Of a stretch of 64,000 bases of DNA, positions 44,029-55,945 are shown one piece after another. The notes beneath the pieces were generated by a model. The model made no database searches. It saw nothing but the letters and a program-made list of their open reading frames with translations, and was not told where the DNA came from. The DNA is from Serripes groenlandicus (taxonomy: Eukaryota; Mollusca; Bivalvia; Cardiida; Cardiidae): positions 31,731,127-31,795,126 of the forward strand of contig JASEVX010000005.1 of NCBI GenBank assembly GCA_031761405.1. Reading direction: 5' to 3'. The position numbers were made by a program, and so were the translations under genes. Position 1 is the first letter of the stretch, and every line of letters starts with the position of its first letter.

Positions 44029-44725
44029 TACTGTTAACCTCGGCTTTGCCTCGAGTAACAGTATTCTCCTCGTGTTGACAATATGTGCTGTCACACTGAA
44101 AGCCATGCAATATTTATATAATAACCCATAATCATTGTTACATATTCGTATATCATTTTGAATTTTTGATATGTTTTTTTACCAAACATTGATGCAAAAG
44201 GAAAATCTAGTTATGTTTAGCAGTTTCTATTTTTCAAACCATGGTTAGAAGTATTATTTGCTACAGATGTATTATATGCAGTATGGAAGGAAAAGATTGT
44301 CTGTCTGTCACACAGTCACTTACTGCCATTTAAACTGGCAACCCATATATTCCTTAAATAATAAAGCATATTATTTATATTACTTATAATAAATATAATT
44401 TTTTCATATATGAAAAGGGCTCAACGAGATCTTTCCAATGGTATATCAAACTTGAGGATCGGGGCAAGTTCATTTTGGGGGTTTAAAAATCTCTCATATT
44501 ACATAACTCGAAAACGGCTGAATATTTTCTCTACAACCCCGGGTTTAAATGAAACGTTTTGGTGTCCTCTATCATTTGATAACTTAAAACAAAAAAGTTA
44601 AAGCGTAAATAGTGAAATGAATTAGTAAAAACTAATTTGACGCTTTTAATGGGCTCCTTTTCCCTCTATATTTGATCAAATTTGTAATTGATATGTATAC
44701 TTTAGGTTATAATATTGTTTTTTTT
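44029..44725. other. AT-rich intronic interval
   Basis: A worn family-1 MITE may be present around 44150-44300 (GATGCAAAAGGAAAATC). Otherwise nothing is recognised. Confidence 0.35.
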
Positions 44726-47556
44726 AGCTCGACTATTCGAAGAATATGAGAGCTATACTACTCACCCTGGCGTCGTCGTCGGCGTCGGCGTCCACGTCAC
44801 ACTTTGGTTAAGGTTTTGCATGCAAGTTCTAAAATACTACATGTATTGCATTGAAACTTTCTACAACCCTACCAAACTATCACACCAATGTAGATTATTA
44901 AGTTAGATAACTCTGTCCTGCATTTTATGCAAGTTATGGCCCTTTTTTACTTAGAAATTCTGGTTCATATCTCAGTATTTACTTGATGCATTGCATTGAA
45001 ACTGTCTACAACCCTACCCAACTATCCCACCTGTGTAGATTATCAAGTAAGATAACTCTATCCTGCACTTTATGCAAGTTATGCAAGTTATGGCCCTTTT
45101 TTAGCTCACCTGAGCTTTGCTCAAGGTGAGTTATTGTGATCGCCTTTTGTCCGGCGTCCGTCGTCCATCGTGCGTCGTGCGTCGTGCGTCGTCCGTCGTC
45201 CGTCGTCCGTCAACTTCTTCTCCTCAGTAACCAGCGGGTCAATTGGGATGAAACTTCACAGAAAGCATCCTCTCAATGACCTCACCAGATTTCCTTCAAA
45301 TTTTTGGGATCCATGCAGAATTCTGGTTTCCATGGCAACGAAATGAAAAAAACTTCAAAATTCTTCTTCTCCCAAACTGGTTGGCAGATTTTCAAATAAT
45401 TTTGTAGAAATGTTCCTCGGGTGACCCTCTATCAGATTCCTTCAAGCCATGTTGATTGGTCGAAAAACATGGCCGCCAGGGGGGGCGGGGCTATTTTTCC
45501 TTATATGGCTATAGTGCAAACTTAAAAAATCTTCTCCTCCGAAAGTGTCATGCCGATTTTCAAATAATTTTGTAGAAATGTTCCTCGGGTGACCCTCTAT
45601 CAGATTCCTTCAAGCCATGTTGATTGGTCGAAAAACATGGCCGCCAGGGGGGGCGGAGCTATTTTTCCTTATATGGCTATAGTGCAAACTTAAAAAATCT
45701 TCTTCTCCAAAAGTGTCAGGCCGATTTTCAAATAAATTTGTAGAAATGTTCCTTGGGTGACCCTCTATCAGATTCCTTCAAGCCATGTTGATTGGTCGAA
45801 AATCATGGCCGCCAGGGGGGGGGGGGCGGGGCTTTTTTGCCTTATATAGCTATAGTGCAAACTTAAAAAATCTTCTCCTCCAAAAGTGTCGGGCTGATTT
45901 TCAAATAATTTTGTAGAAATGTTCCTTGGATGACCCTCTATCAGATTCCTTCAAGCCATGTTGATTGGTCAAAAAACATGGCCGCCAGGGGGCGGGGCTA
46001 TTTTGCCTTTTATTGCTTTAGTGAAAACTTAAAAAATCTTCTCCTTCAAAAGTGTCAGGCCGATTTTCAAATAATTTTGTAGAAATGTTCCTAGGGTGAC
46101 CCTCTATCAGATTCCTTAAAGCCAAGTTGATTGGTTGGAAACTATGCCCGCCAGATGGCGGGGCTTATATAGCTAAAGTGAAAAAAAAAATCAGGTGAGC
46201 GATTCCAGGGCCATCATGGCCCTCTTGTTTACTTAGAAATTCTGGTTAAAGTTTTGCGTGCAACTAAATTAAGAGTCCATATCTCAGTATTTACTTGATG
46301 CATTGCATTGAAACTTATTACAACTCTACCCAACTATCACACCTATGTAGATTATCAAGTAAGATAACTCTATCCTGCACTTTATGCAAGTTATGGCCCT
46401 TTATTTACTTAGAAATTCTGGTTAAAGTTTTGTGTGCAACTAAATTAAGAGTCCATATCTCAGTATATACTTGATGCATTGCATTGAACCTTTATACAAC
46501 CCTACCCAACTATCACACCTATGTAGATTATCAAGTTAGATAACTCTATCCTGCATTTTATGCAAGTTATGGCCCTTTTTTTACTTAGAAATTCTGGTTA
46601 AAGTTTTGCGTGCAACTAAATTAAGAGACCATATCTCAGTATTTACTTGATGCATTGCATTGAAACTTTCTACAACCCTACCCAACTATTACACCTGTGT
46701 AGATTATCAAGTATGATAACTCTATTCTGCATTTTATGCAAGTTATGGTCCTTTTTTTTCTTAGAAATTCTGGTTAAAGTTTTGCGTGCAACTAAATTAA
46801 GAGTCCACGTCTCAGTAAATACTTGATGCATTGCATTGAAACTTTCTACAACCCTACCCAACTATCACACTTGTGTAGATTATCAAGTATGATAACTCTA
46901 TCCAGCATTTTATGCAAGTTATGGCCTTTTTGGACTTAGAAATTCTGATTAAAGTTTTGCATGCAACTACATAAAGAGACCATCTCTTAGTAACTACTTG
47001 ATGCATTGCATTGAAACTTTATACAGCCCTTACCAACCATCACATCTATGTAAACAATCAAGTATGATTACTCTATCCAGCATTTTATGCAAGTTATGGA
47101 CCTTTTTGGACTTAGAAATTCTGGTTAAAGTTTTGCAACTACATTTAGAGTGTAATCTCAGTTACAACTTGAAAAATTGTATTGAAACTTTATACAACCT
47201 TTCCCAATTGCACAACTATAAACACAACCAATTAAGATAACTCTATCCTGTATATGGTGCAAATTGTTGCCGTTTTTTTACTTAGAAATTATGGTTAAAG
47301 GTTTGCGTTAAACTACATTAAGAGTCAATATCTTAGTAACTACTTGATGCATTCCATTGAAAGGTTATACAACCCTTTCTAACCATCACACCTATGAAAA
47401 TAATCATGTTAAATAACACTATCCAGCATATAATGCAAATTATCACCCACTAAGAAATTGTGGTTCATGTTTTGCAACTACATTAGAGTCCATTATCTCA
47501 GTAACTTAAATAAGCGGTGGAATAGTCGAGCGCGCTGTCCTCCGACAGCTCTTGTT
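44726..47556 (+). mobile_element. Helentron-like element with ~175-bp tandem units, interrupted
   Basis: GCTCGACTATTC near 44727 is the exact inverse of GAATAGTCGAGC near 47520. It is followed by stem GCTGTC-CTCC-GACAGC and terminal TCTTGTT. A GTCGTCGGCG microsatellite follows the left end. Inside are about nine units with CTTAGAAATTCTGGTTAAAG, GATGCATTGCATTGAAAC and TATGCAAGTTATGGCC. The second unit is split by another Helentron-like element at 45103-46228. No protein-coding capacity. Confidence 0.75.
45103..46228 (+). mobile_element. Helentron-like element nested in the previous one
   Basis: GCTCACCTG near 45104 is the exact inverse of CAGGTGAGC near 46191. It is followed by stem GGGCCAT-C-ATGGCCC and TCTTGTT. 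CGTCGTGCGTC microsatellite follows the left end, and about five ~170-bp units follow with GATTTTCAAATAATTTTGTA and CATGGCCGCCAGGGGG. The outer element's GGCCCTTTTTT/ACTTAGAAATTC is split exactly at its edges, in a T run, without duplication. Confidence 0.8.
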
Positions 47557-47860
47557 GAACAATATGATGGATATAGGATATATGATGTCTTCAGAAGTTT
47601 TATATCGCCAAAATGTATATCTGTTTAACTTCCCCTAAAACTCATAAAACTGGACAAATTTTATTCAGTTACTATGGAGATTTAATTAAATTTGCCCACC
47701 GTCCGAATCTTTCTTTAGAATTGATTTTTAATCTGTTTTCAAATCATATTTCGGACCCTTAAAGGGCTTTATGTATATATATTTCTTTCCATTTCTGTTC
47801 TACATTTTGAAGAATTCAGATCATTTAAAATATTCACGTTTTATTATTTTCTCTCTGCAG
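47557..47860 (+). other. Intron end before the SprT-like exons
   Basis: AT-rich, ending in a pyrimidine tract and CTCTCTGCAG acceptor. No coding sequence for the missing part of the RRM is present. Confidence 0.5.
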
Positions 47861-48084
47861 TGAATTTAATTCAGAGAATTTTGAAAATTGGGCATGGTCC
47901 ACACAAATTTGGAGAATGTGATATTATTTTACGAGCTGGACGTAAGGAATCAGCCATTGAACCAGATGATTGTGATTTAGTTTCTAATGGATACTCAAAA
48001 AGTGTGGTAGATGATAAATTTACTCCATTGCTTACAAACGGAGTAGCAATAAGCATGACCAAGGCCGAGGCTATATCATCAAAG
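47861..48084 (+). CDS. Exon 8 of the candidate fusion
   Basis: CTCTCTGCAG|TGAATTT; with the last G of exon 7 it reads Val-Asn-Leu. No stop; ends in phase 0. Confidence 0.65.
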
Positions 48085-48574
48085 GTATGTGATTTATTTC
48101 GAAATTTTTATATCAGTCAGATAATCAAATTGTTAACCGTTTATTAAAATAATAGTTGTGTCAGAAAAACTCAGTGTCTTCATTTGTTTTCAGGTACTGT
48201 CATTACTACAAGGGTTGCTTTATGGTAGGAGGATCCCAGAGCAACAACTTATTATACGGATCTTCCAGGGTCGCAACTCATCTGAATATGGACATACCAA
48301 TTCGACTGAGATCAGATTATATCTCAAACAGCACAAGTCGGACATCCATTTCTTGGGCACTTTAATACATGAGCTGGCCCATTTTTTCACATTTGATGAA
48401 GCAGAGTCCCACGGTTCACAGTGGCAAGAGTGTTCTTTGCAGTTAATGGCATTGATTAATTGTTATCTGGCTGACATTCCCGTAGAAGATAGCGGTTGCC
48501 ATCAATTGTGCACCAGGGTTATCGGGGCAAACTGCTGCGAACACTTTGTGACTGGAACAGTGGTGATTGCTTAA
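47861..48574 (+). CDS. SprT-like zinc metallopeptidase domain, two exons; in frame with RBM28-like exon 7
   Basis: Exon 47861-48084 (donor AAAG|GTATGT) and terminal exon 48194-48574 (acceptor TTGTTTTCAG, stop TAA). The first encodes ~75 residues of unknown fold (NLIQRILKIGHGPHKFGECD...). The second has TEIRLYLKQHKSDIHFL, then HELAH, and after nine residues HGSQW. This is the HExxH...HGxxW pattern of SprT-like proteases (SPRTN/GCNA group, which act on DNA-protein crosslinks). H390, E391, H394 and H404 in the joined numbering would bind zinc and catalyse. A cysteine cluster (CHQLC...NCCEH) follows. The exon opens in phase 1, matching exon 7 of the RBM28-like gene 4 kb upstream, so a fused 457-codon frame is possible. 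It could also be a separate gene whose first exons were missed. Confidence 0.7.
48194..48574 (+). CDS. Terminal exon with HELAH motif
   Basis: 126 codons plus TAA. It contains LLQGLLYGRRIPEQQLIIRI before the protease motif, the usual helix preceding the SprT fold. Confidence 0.72.
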   Translation, partial: VLSLLQGLLYGRRIPEQQLIIRIFQGRNSSEYGHTNSTEIRLYLKQHKSDIHFLGTLIHELAHFFTFDEAESHGSQWQECSLQLMALINCYLADIPVEDSGCHQLCTRVIGANCCEHFVTGTVVIA

Positions 48575-50106
48575 TTTAAAATTTCGGTCAACATATCGGA
48601 CTATTTCGGCCTATTTTCAAAATTCAAAATTCGGCTCTTTCAGAGACGTGGCAAGAGCTGGGCATCATTACTCTATTTAAGTATTGATGGCTAACAATCT
48701 CAAAAAAAATAACACATATATGCTTACAAAATGAATTAATACATGACATGATTGTATGCATAGAGATATTTATAATTCTCTCCCCCCTCTGAATACATTG
48801 TACTCATTATCAATTCCTTGAAATAATTTCTTTTTCTTTTTTTTTTTCTGATTGTTTAGTTATTTTTTAGAAAATATCTATTTATAGTAAATGTCATATA
48901 ATCTTTTATATATAGAATTGTGAGTTTGAACGTGGGTGCTCTTCTATTTTAAGTGCACAGATATATATCATTGGATGTCCCTAAAGAGGAACGGTTTCCC
49001 TAAAGAGGGAAGTGTCTGGCTGCTCATTTAATTGGATAGGCCGAAATGACAAAGTCTTTACTCGGATTTCATATGACTCTCAATTTCCGTGTATACGTTT
49101 GTGCAAAACCTAATACACCAATATCTTTGCTCATCTTCTTTTCAAGAATAAGCTTATTTTGTTTAACGCAGGCTTTGTCTGGAGCCGTCAAACATTGCTT
49201 AATGCAACTCATCATACTAGCTTTGTTAAAAAACAAAGAAGCGTCCGAGTTACGGTTCAGTAAATGTTTTTCCACCACGTGGCTAGACAGTCTGAACATG
49301 TTGAAAGTAAAGCGTTGAATAAACGGAGACTGAAAAAAGTCCTACTAGACGACCTCTCTGTAACTTTTGATTGGTTAGTTATTTTTAGAAATGTCTATTT
49401 ATAGAAAATGAGAGTTTGAACGTGCGCGCTCTAAATATAGACCCATGATGTCATTCTAAATATAGAACTATTAGAAATATCTATTTATAGTAAATGACAT
49501 ATAATCTATTTATAGAACATGACACATAATCTATTTATAAAAATATGGTGAAATACCGAGTCTAAAAATAGATCGTAGTGTTAGGACATGCGCTGTCATT
49601 TGAACTCTGGACGTTCTCGAGGTAAGACGTTACATTTATTGCTTTACCATACATGTTTGACTGCGTGCTTCAGCTCGACTATACGACATATTAAAGGGAT
49701 ATATCGTGTTGTATGGATGTCTCGTGTCAGGTTTCCCGAAACAATGTAGCAAAGGTTAGGTCGAATTTCCCCGCCATTATTTTCGAGGATTCCAACAACA
49801 TACCCGCTAGAATCTATTGGTAGAAGGCTAGAGACAAATCGTTGGTGGTCTCGCCCAAAGGGTGCTACTGAAACACTTGCTCCATTGTTAAAGCTTTCTA
49901 AATATAGACCCATGATGTCATTCTAAATATAGAACATTAAAAAATGGACATGCGCAGTCATTGTATAACTACAAAATGGCGTCCTCACTCATGTCAATCC
50001 TTATATGCAAATGAGATACTATAAATAGTAACTAGGTCAACAAAATGGCCGCCGATTACGTCATCTTTGTTTGCACCTAAACCGGCCCCTATACTACTCC
50101 TGCGCG
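48575..50106. other. Downstream AT-rich interval
   Basis: Repeated TCTATTTATAG motifs occur near 48880 and 49390-49530. A ~40-bp direct repeat (CTAAATATAGACCCATGATG...) lies at about 49431 and 49895. A minus-strand 89-codon frame (49644-49913, ending in one copy of that repeat) looks protein-like but is not recognised. Confidence 0.4.
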
Positions 50107-50130
50107 CCCCCCCCCCCCCCCCCCCCCCCC
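50107..50130. repeat. Poly-C run at the left edge of copy B
   Basis: 24 consecutive C; homology with copy A starts directly after it. Confidence 0.85.
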
Positions 50131-51119
50131 GATCTACTACTACGCAAACACCTTCAAAGTTCAAACGGACGTTATCTAGGAGATGTCGTTTAAAGTAAAA
50201 TGTGACAATAGACATCCAGACCAATGGACGGCGGACGACTTACATCTGGCCATCACAATAGCTCATTATAAGCTTAAAATAGGCAATTGGCAAGCAGCAA
50301 CTAATAAATATATTAGCATATTGCAACTAGTAATGTCCAACCTGTCATTCCGTAGGAATGTTTCATTTTAATAAGATATCCACGGGTCTCCTAAAATCGT
50401 GATCATGAGCATTAAATTAAACTACATTGTCTAGTTCTAAATGAATCTTTAGACATCAGCAAATAGTGATACACTTTTCAATTGACTGCTAATACAGTGT
50501 CATGGGAGAAATTACGTCAGGAACTAAGGAAAATCACGAAGTAGGAAGGCACTACGATATAAACTAATTGATTGTAAATGAAAGAAGAAACAGTGGATAT
50601 AATTGACCAGGCTACAATTAAAATCTTATTTATAATGATTTAGATCAGGTTATAGTGAGAACTCGAGGAAGCGATAACGTGAATAACTGGTTTAACTTAA
50701 ACAACTTCTTCGAACTGATCTGTTATTTGAAACAGTAAAGCAGCTGTTCTGATTGTTTCTGTGATCAATCTGAACTACTATTGTTCCATTTCTTTGTTAT
50801 TATATTATCACTGGCTAGCTTTTCGTAATTACACAGGTAATAATAGATGAATTATGAAGCTGCCAATACACACATGACTATATAAAGCAAGGGCATAACT
50901 CGGGGTTATCTTTTGATTCATTTTCAACTCCATCATAGAATATCTAACTGTTATCTAACAGTGTGTGTTTTTGGTTATAACAATTCCCCTGAAACGTCTA
51001 AATGGGCCAACAACAAACACCTTGGAACAGATAGCACAGATGATTGGGTTGATACGAGTGTCCGTTGGCTGCAATATACAGAATATCGGGTTGTCCCATT
51101 GTATGGATCATTCACCCCC

Positions 51120-51540
51120 TCCCCCATGTAGACGCTATTACCTGCGGCATATGACATGAAAACAATTGAGGCAATTGATCACCGCGAGTAATTCGAGGGC
51201 TTGGGCGTGAAACGGTTGTAACTAAAATTAGTATTTTTTTTACCAAGGTTAATCACCTCACCATAAAGTCTTAAAAGCGTTAAATCATTTTTCTTGGTAA
51301 ACAATGGAAATTTAGGTGCCATTGCTCGGTCTGAGCAATGGCACCTAAATTTGCATTGTTTACAAAGGGGTCAAAATTGTCCCTAAACCAGGGTTTTCAA
51401 AATAGGTTTTTAGTTACAACCGTTTCACTCCAAGCCCTCGCGAACTGTTCACCTCCATTCTATAATACACTCTATATTCTAAAGTCGATGTGTTCGTCGT
51501 CATCAGCTACATATTTGCAGTATGTGGGGGAAAGTTAATT
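51120..51540. mobile_element. Family-1 MITE remnant with nested family-3 MITE
   Basis: Counterpart of 24000-24405. CATGTAGACGCTATTACC ... GCAGTATGTGGGGGAAAG surrounds 51195-51439. Confidence 0.55.
51195..51439. mobile_element. Family-3 MITE, complete
   Basis: GAGGGCTTGGGCGTG ... CCAAGCCCTC; same position as the copy at 24067. Confidence 0.8.
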
Positions 51541-51542
51541 AT

Positions 51543-51595
<53 letters not shown>
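51541..51595. repeat. TA microsatellite
   Basis: About 55 bp of TA, directly before a family-2 MITE; much shorter in copy A. Confidence 0.85.
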
Positions 51596-51598
<3 letters not shown>

Positions 51599-51848
51599 CC
51601 GTTCCACGAGAAAACCAACATTGTGGGCTCTGCGTAAAGTATCGACCCGGATCAGCATAAGCATGCCGCGCTGGCTAATCCGGACAGACACTTTTCGCCT
51701 CCTGTAGATTTTCTGTTTCAGGAATCGTTACTCTATACCTCTATCCCCCTGAGGCGGAATGTGTCGGCCCCGATTAGCCTGCGCAGGCTGATTTTGGGTC
51801 GATACATTACGCAGACTCCACAATGTTGGTTTTCTCGTGGAACGGCTC
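51596..51848. mobile_element. Family-2 MITE, complete
   Basis: GAGCCGTTCCACGAG ... CTCGTGGAACGGCTC with ~60-bp arms, flanked by TAT/ATA. Confidence 0.85.
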
Positions 51849-52092
51849 ATATAATATATACCTGCCAGTTCTTGCCAACAATATTGGGGAGGTTGAGATC
51901 GTCGCACACGTCTGAGTACAGCCTAGGGGGCAGGTCGATCACACTCATGGTTATGCATGCCTGCATCCACACGACTCGTGTTTGACCCTCGGACTTTCAC
52001 AAACTGAAAACATATGAAATCAGAATCCTCTTATATTAAATCACATCAGATGATTTGGGGTCTAATAATCTCTTCGGATTGGCATCATTTAA

Positions 52093-52314
52093 CCCTTTCT
52101 CTCATACTACAATTCTGCAGCAGACGACTTTGAACATATTTTGTCAAAAAATAGAAAATCTCTATAATTGAATGGATAACCTATGAATAAAAGTGGAAAA
52201 CATTGTGGCAAAAGGAGAAATTGCTCGTTTTGAGCAATTTCTTCTTTTGTCACTATGTTTTCAAAAAGCCGTCTGCTGCAGAGGCGTCAGAAAGCGTCTA
52301 TATGAGGGAGAGGG
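52093..52314. mobile_element. TTAA-target MITE (family 1), complete, copy B only
   Basis: TTAA at 52089-52092 and 52315-52318. The core hairpin arms end TTGCTC/GAGCAA. A minisatellite starts a few bases to its right. Confidence 0.87.
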
Positions 52315-52320
52315 TTAAAG

Positions 52321-52984
52321 CTACACAGACGTAAAATGTGTGTGGGAATACACTTCTACATGTTTTTGTCAGATGATGTATTTAGGTCTATATAGACGTA
52401 AAACTTGTGTGGGAATACACTTCTACATGTTTTTGTCAGATGATGTATTTAGGTCTATATAGACGTAAAACTTGTGTGGGAATACACTTCTACATGTTTT
52501 GGTCAGATGATGTATTTAGGTCTATATAGACGTAAAACTTGTGTGGGAATACACTTCTACATGTTTTGGTCAGATGATGTATTAAGGTCTATATAGACGT
52601 AAAACTTGTGTGGGAATACACTTCTACATGTTTTGGTCAGATGATGTATTTAGGTCTATATAGACGTAAAACTTAGTGTGGGAATACACTTCTACATGTT
52701 TTGGTCAGATGATGTATTTAGGTCTATATAGACGTAAAACTTGTGTGGGAATACACTTCTACACATTTTGGTCAGATGATGTATTTAGGTCTATATAGAC
52801 GTAAAACTTGTGTGGGAATACACTTCTACATGTTTTGGTCAGATGATGTATTTAGGTCTATATAGACGTAAAACTTGTGTGGGAAAACACTTCTACATGT
52901 TTTGGGTATATATAGACGTACAACTTGTGTGGGAATACACTTCTACATGTTTTGGTCAGATGATGTATTTAGGTCTATATAACA
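52321..52984 (+). repeat. 67-bp minisatellite, about 10 units, copy B only
   Basis: Units contain TATAGACGTAAAACTTGTGT, GGGAATACACTTCTACATG and GTCAGATGATGTATTTAGG. Most differ by one or two bases; one unit is shortened near 52900. Frames across it are incidental. Confidence 0.88.
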
Positions 52985-53069
52985 TATTTTAAAACATATA
53001 GATGACTAGTGAATACAATCCGTATACATCCGAGTCCATACGGTACACGCAGATTCATCTAGACTCGAA

Positions 53070-53275
53070 TTCGCGAGGAAGCGTGTCAAGAGCTCTAGAT
53101 AAGGGCCGTTCTGCATGTTCTAAAATCCTTTTTTGACCCTATAGCCCTATGTTGTGGGTACTCAAAGGAATTGTTTCATTGAGACAATTATTTTGAGTAC
53201 CAAAAACATTGGGTTTGATTGGATAATAAGAAAGATATTGTGGAGAAAAAGAGCTGTATACCCCTCTTTATTTGG
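53070..53275. repeat. Left arm of the inverted pair, copy B
   Basis: AGAGCTCTAGATAAGGGCCG onward; counterpart of 24718-24912. Its partner is 55795-55945. Confidence 0.6.
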
Positions 53276-53370
53276 ACCTCTGGCGACTAAAGTAGTTATT
53301 GTTTAAACACGTGTACAGATTAAATGTAGGTAAAGTAAGTATGAGAGTTAAAATAAAACATAAAGGAGTT

Positions 53371-53425
53371 TTTCCCTTTCCCACATACAGACACTTTCTG
53401 ACGCCGCTGCATCTGTCGAGGAATA
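53371..53425. mobile_element. Family-1 MITE left-end fragment
   Basis: CCCTTTCCCACATACAGACAC and TTTCTGACGCCGCTGC; not in copy A at this point. Confidence 0.5.
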
Positions 53426-54291
53426 CATATTTTAATGACGCGAGCACCTTTACCAACCTACGGATTGATCTAATCCAATAATCGAACCCATGATCTCTTA
53501 CTTGAGTTACCGTGTCTTAGACATTTTAAGATACATCAGAACTCAGTACCAAGAGCACAACATACTGTGATGTAATTTATGATACCAAATCAAAATCTAA
53601 CATGACCATCAGTCAGGATTTGCGATCAGCCTGCACAATCGCACAGGGTTATTAAGGTCTCCCCAGTTCGACATATTTGAGTTCAAAGTTACGGGTGGCC
53701 ATTGGTGGACGATTAGCCTACGAGTGTACATGAACTGTAAAACATTTTGAAATTCTGCAGGTCAAAACGTTGCGTGTCTTGACCAAAATAAGCTCTTTTC
53801 TTTGAATTAGTTTTCTTGAATTCGCAACATCGGCTTCGTAAATTATTAGCCTATTAACGAGAAGGCTTAGTGTGAAAATCTCAACTAAAATGCGTAACGT
53901 GTTTGTACAAAGTTGTAAACGACACCCAAGGTCAAATGCGGTCTACCGGTTACAACTCGGTTAAGTAGGTTAATGTATAATTACAACAAAGCAACATGGT
54001 GCAATATGCTATATCTCGTTTCAGATTTAGAAAAAAGGTCATTGTACCTATTTTATAGTAGCATATTTCAAAGGGTAGCACCCTTTGTGGAAAATGTATA
54101 ACAATGTCAACATTACTTTTATTATTTTAATGATACTTTTTATCATCAAATCGGCTAAGTAGCATATTTTCGAATTTCTCAAGATTCCGAATTTTTTTTC
54201 GCCATGATTATGAATTCGCGAATATTTGCAACATTCAAACCCTGTTTTACAGTATATAGTATGACCGTAATTGGACTTAACTTCATAATAT

Positions 54292-54529
54292 GAGCCGTCC
54301 CGCGAGAAAACCAAAAGTATGGCCTCTGCGTAATGTATCGACCAGATCAGCCTGCGCAGTCCGCACAGACTGGTCCGGGCCGACACATTCCGTATCATGT
54401 GGATAGTGGTATAGCGTAATGACTCCTGAAACAGAAAATGCACAGGATGCGAAACGTGGACTGCGCAGGCTGATCTGGGTCGATACATTACGCAGAGTCC
54501 ACAATATGGGTTTTCTCGCGGGACGGCTC
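54292..54529. mobile_element. Family-2 MITE, copy B, slightly deleted
   Basis: Counterpart of 25911-26171. Lacks ~20 bp after GGATGCGAAACG. Confidence 0.8.
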
Positions 54530-55794
54530 ATACTATAAAAAAGGATAGGTTTTCGTTTGCCATGGGTCAATTTATTTTCAAAATTGAAAAAACCGTTGAA
54601 TATGAAATCCTATATACCTGTCCATATCGAAAATGTGCTGGCCTGCCTTTACACCAGTATTTTTTGTTATCAGGAATCCTTAGACGCCTTGGTTCACCTA
54701 CAATCATGTAACTTGATACTCTCAAACAGTGGTAACATGTGGTGTTCCTGGATGGGACGATAATGTGAGCGTAGATAAAGAGAGGAGGAAGGATACATTT
54801 GTCGGATAAGGTACAAGTTGGCATTTCAGAACAATGTATGTTCGGATCAGCCTCTACATCTGCTCCATCTTATAAGAATATCCACAAGTTGACGGAAGCT
54901 TCTAACAAGCTTAAATAAATAATATGGGAACAGCGTATATATCTTGATCGGACTGTGCAGATACACAGGCTGATCTGAATCTGCACTTTTCACAAAAGAC
55001 TTGTACCTTTTTGGACGGACGGGTTCAAAGCCTGATACTCTAAATATAATGTTTGTCTTTCAATGAAGGATTTCTGAAGATGAAATACAGCCACCATTAT
55101 CTAGACATGTCACGCTCTCTGCCATTAGATTTGGTAAAATTTTAAAAATGACCCGTACTGTAGAAAAACCAGCCTTAGCATATCTGCGACAAGTGCAGAC
55201 AACGATCACACCTAGCATTCATGCTAATTGATCCAATTCAACATTGTCACAAGAAGTTTCTTGAATGTCTTTGAGAATAATTGCCGAACAGTTTATAACC
55301 AGACCGAACGGACGGACAGGTATTTATGGCCCTACATTGATCGCAAATGCCCAAAGGTGGTTTTCCTGAATGTATCGCCCATTAATTTCGATCTATGAGA
55401 TAATAAAACTTTTAATTAGGAACTTTATTTAAATTTGTAATTATGTTTCGGTTAGTTATCCAATGTGTTTAGTTCAGACACAAATCTGATTCTGAAGGCA
55501 AACTGAGTGAATGTATTCAATGGACTTGCAATAACTCGAAGTCGGAAGAACGCCAAAACTTTTCGAGATATCGACTTATTCGAATGATCCATACATTAAT
55601 GCATATTTCAATTAAGCACTATAAGCTAGTTAATCAATTCATATTGAAGTATATATTATGAAAAAGCAAGTGAGTGATAACATCTTATCAAGAAAACAGA
55701 GCAGCATCATTTCGGCATGCTTGCACGAGCAATCATAACTACTACGCTTTTCCCAAAAGACAGATCCAATCCAGGAAATGGTTTGAGTTAAACG

Positions 55795-55945
55795 ATAAGG
55801 AGGGGGTATTCAGCTCTTTTCCCACAATTGCTCTCTTATTATTAAAGCAAACTCTATGTTGTTGGTACTCACAACATAGGGTTAGAGGATCAAATAAGGA
55901 TACTGGAACAAGCAAAACGCCCCTTATCTAGAGCTCTGCACATGT
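55795..55945. repeat. Right arm of the inverted pair, copy B
   Basis: Reverse of the 53070 arm (CGCCCCTTATCTAGAGCTCT); counterpart of 27355-27512. Confidence 0.6.

Noticed and set aside
44726..47556. Satellite DNA array
   Set aside because: The tandem units are bounded by matching subterminal inverted repeats and a 3' hairpin, so a mobile element explains them better.
52321..52984. CRISPR-like array
   Set aside because: Units are contiguous without unique spacers and the genome is eukaryotic.
52810..52992. Short repeat-encoded ORF
   Set aside because: Lies wholly in the 67-bp minisatellite and is broken in other units.
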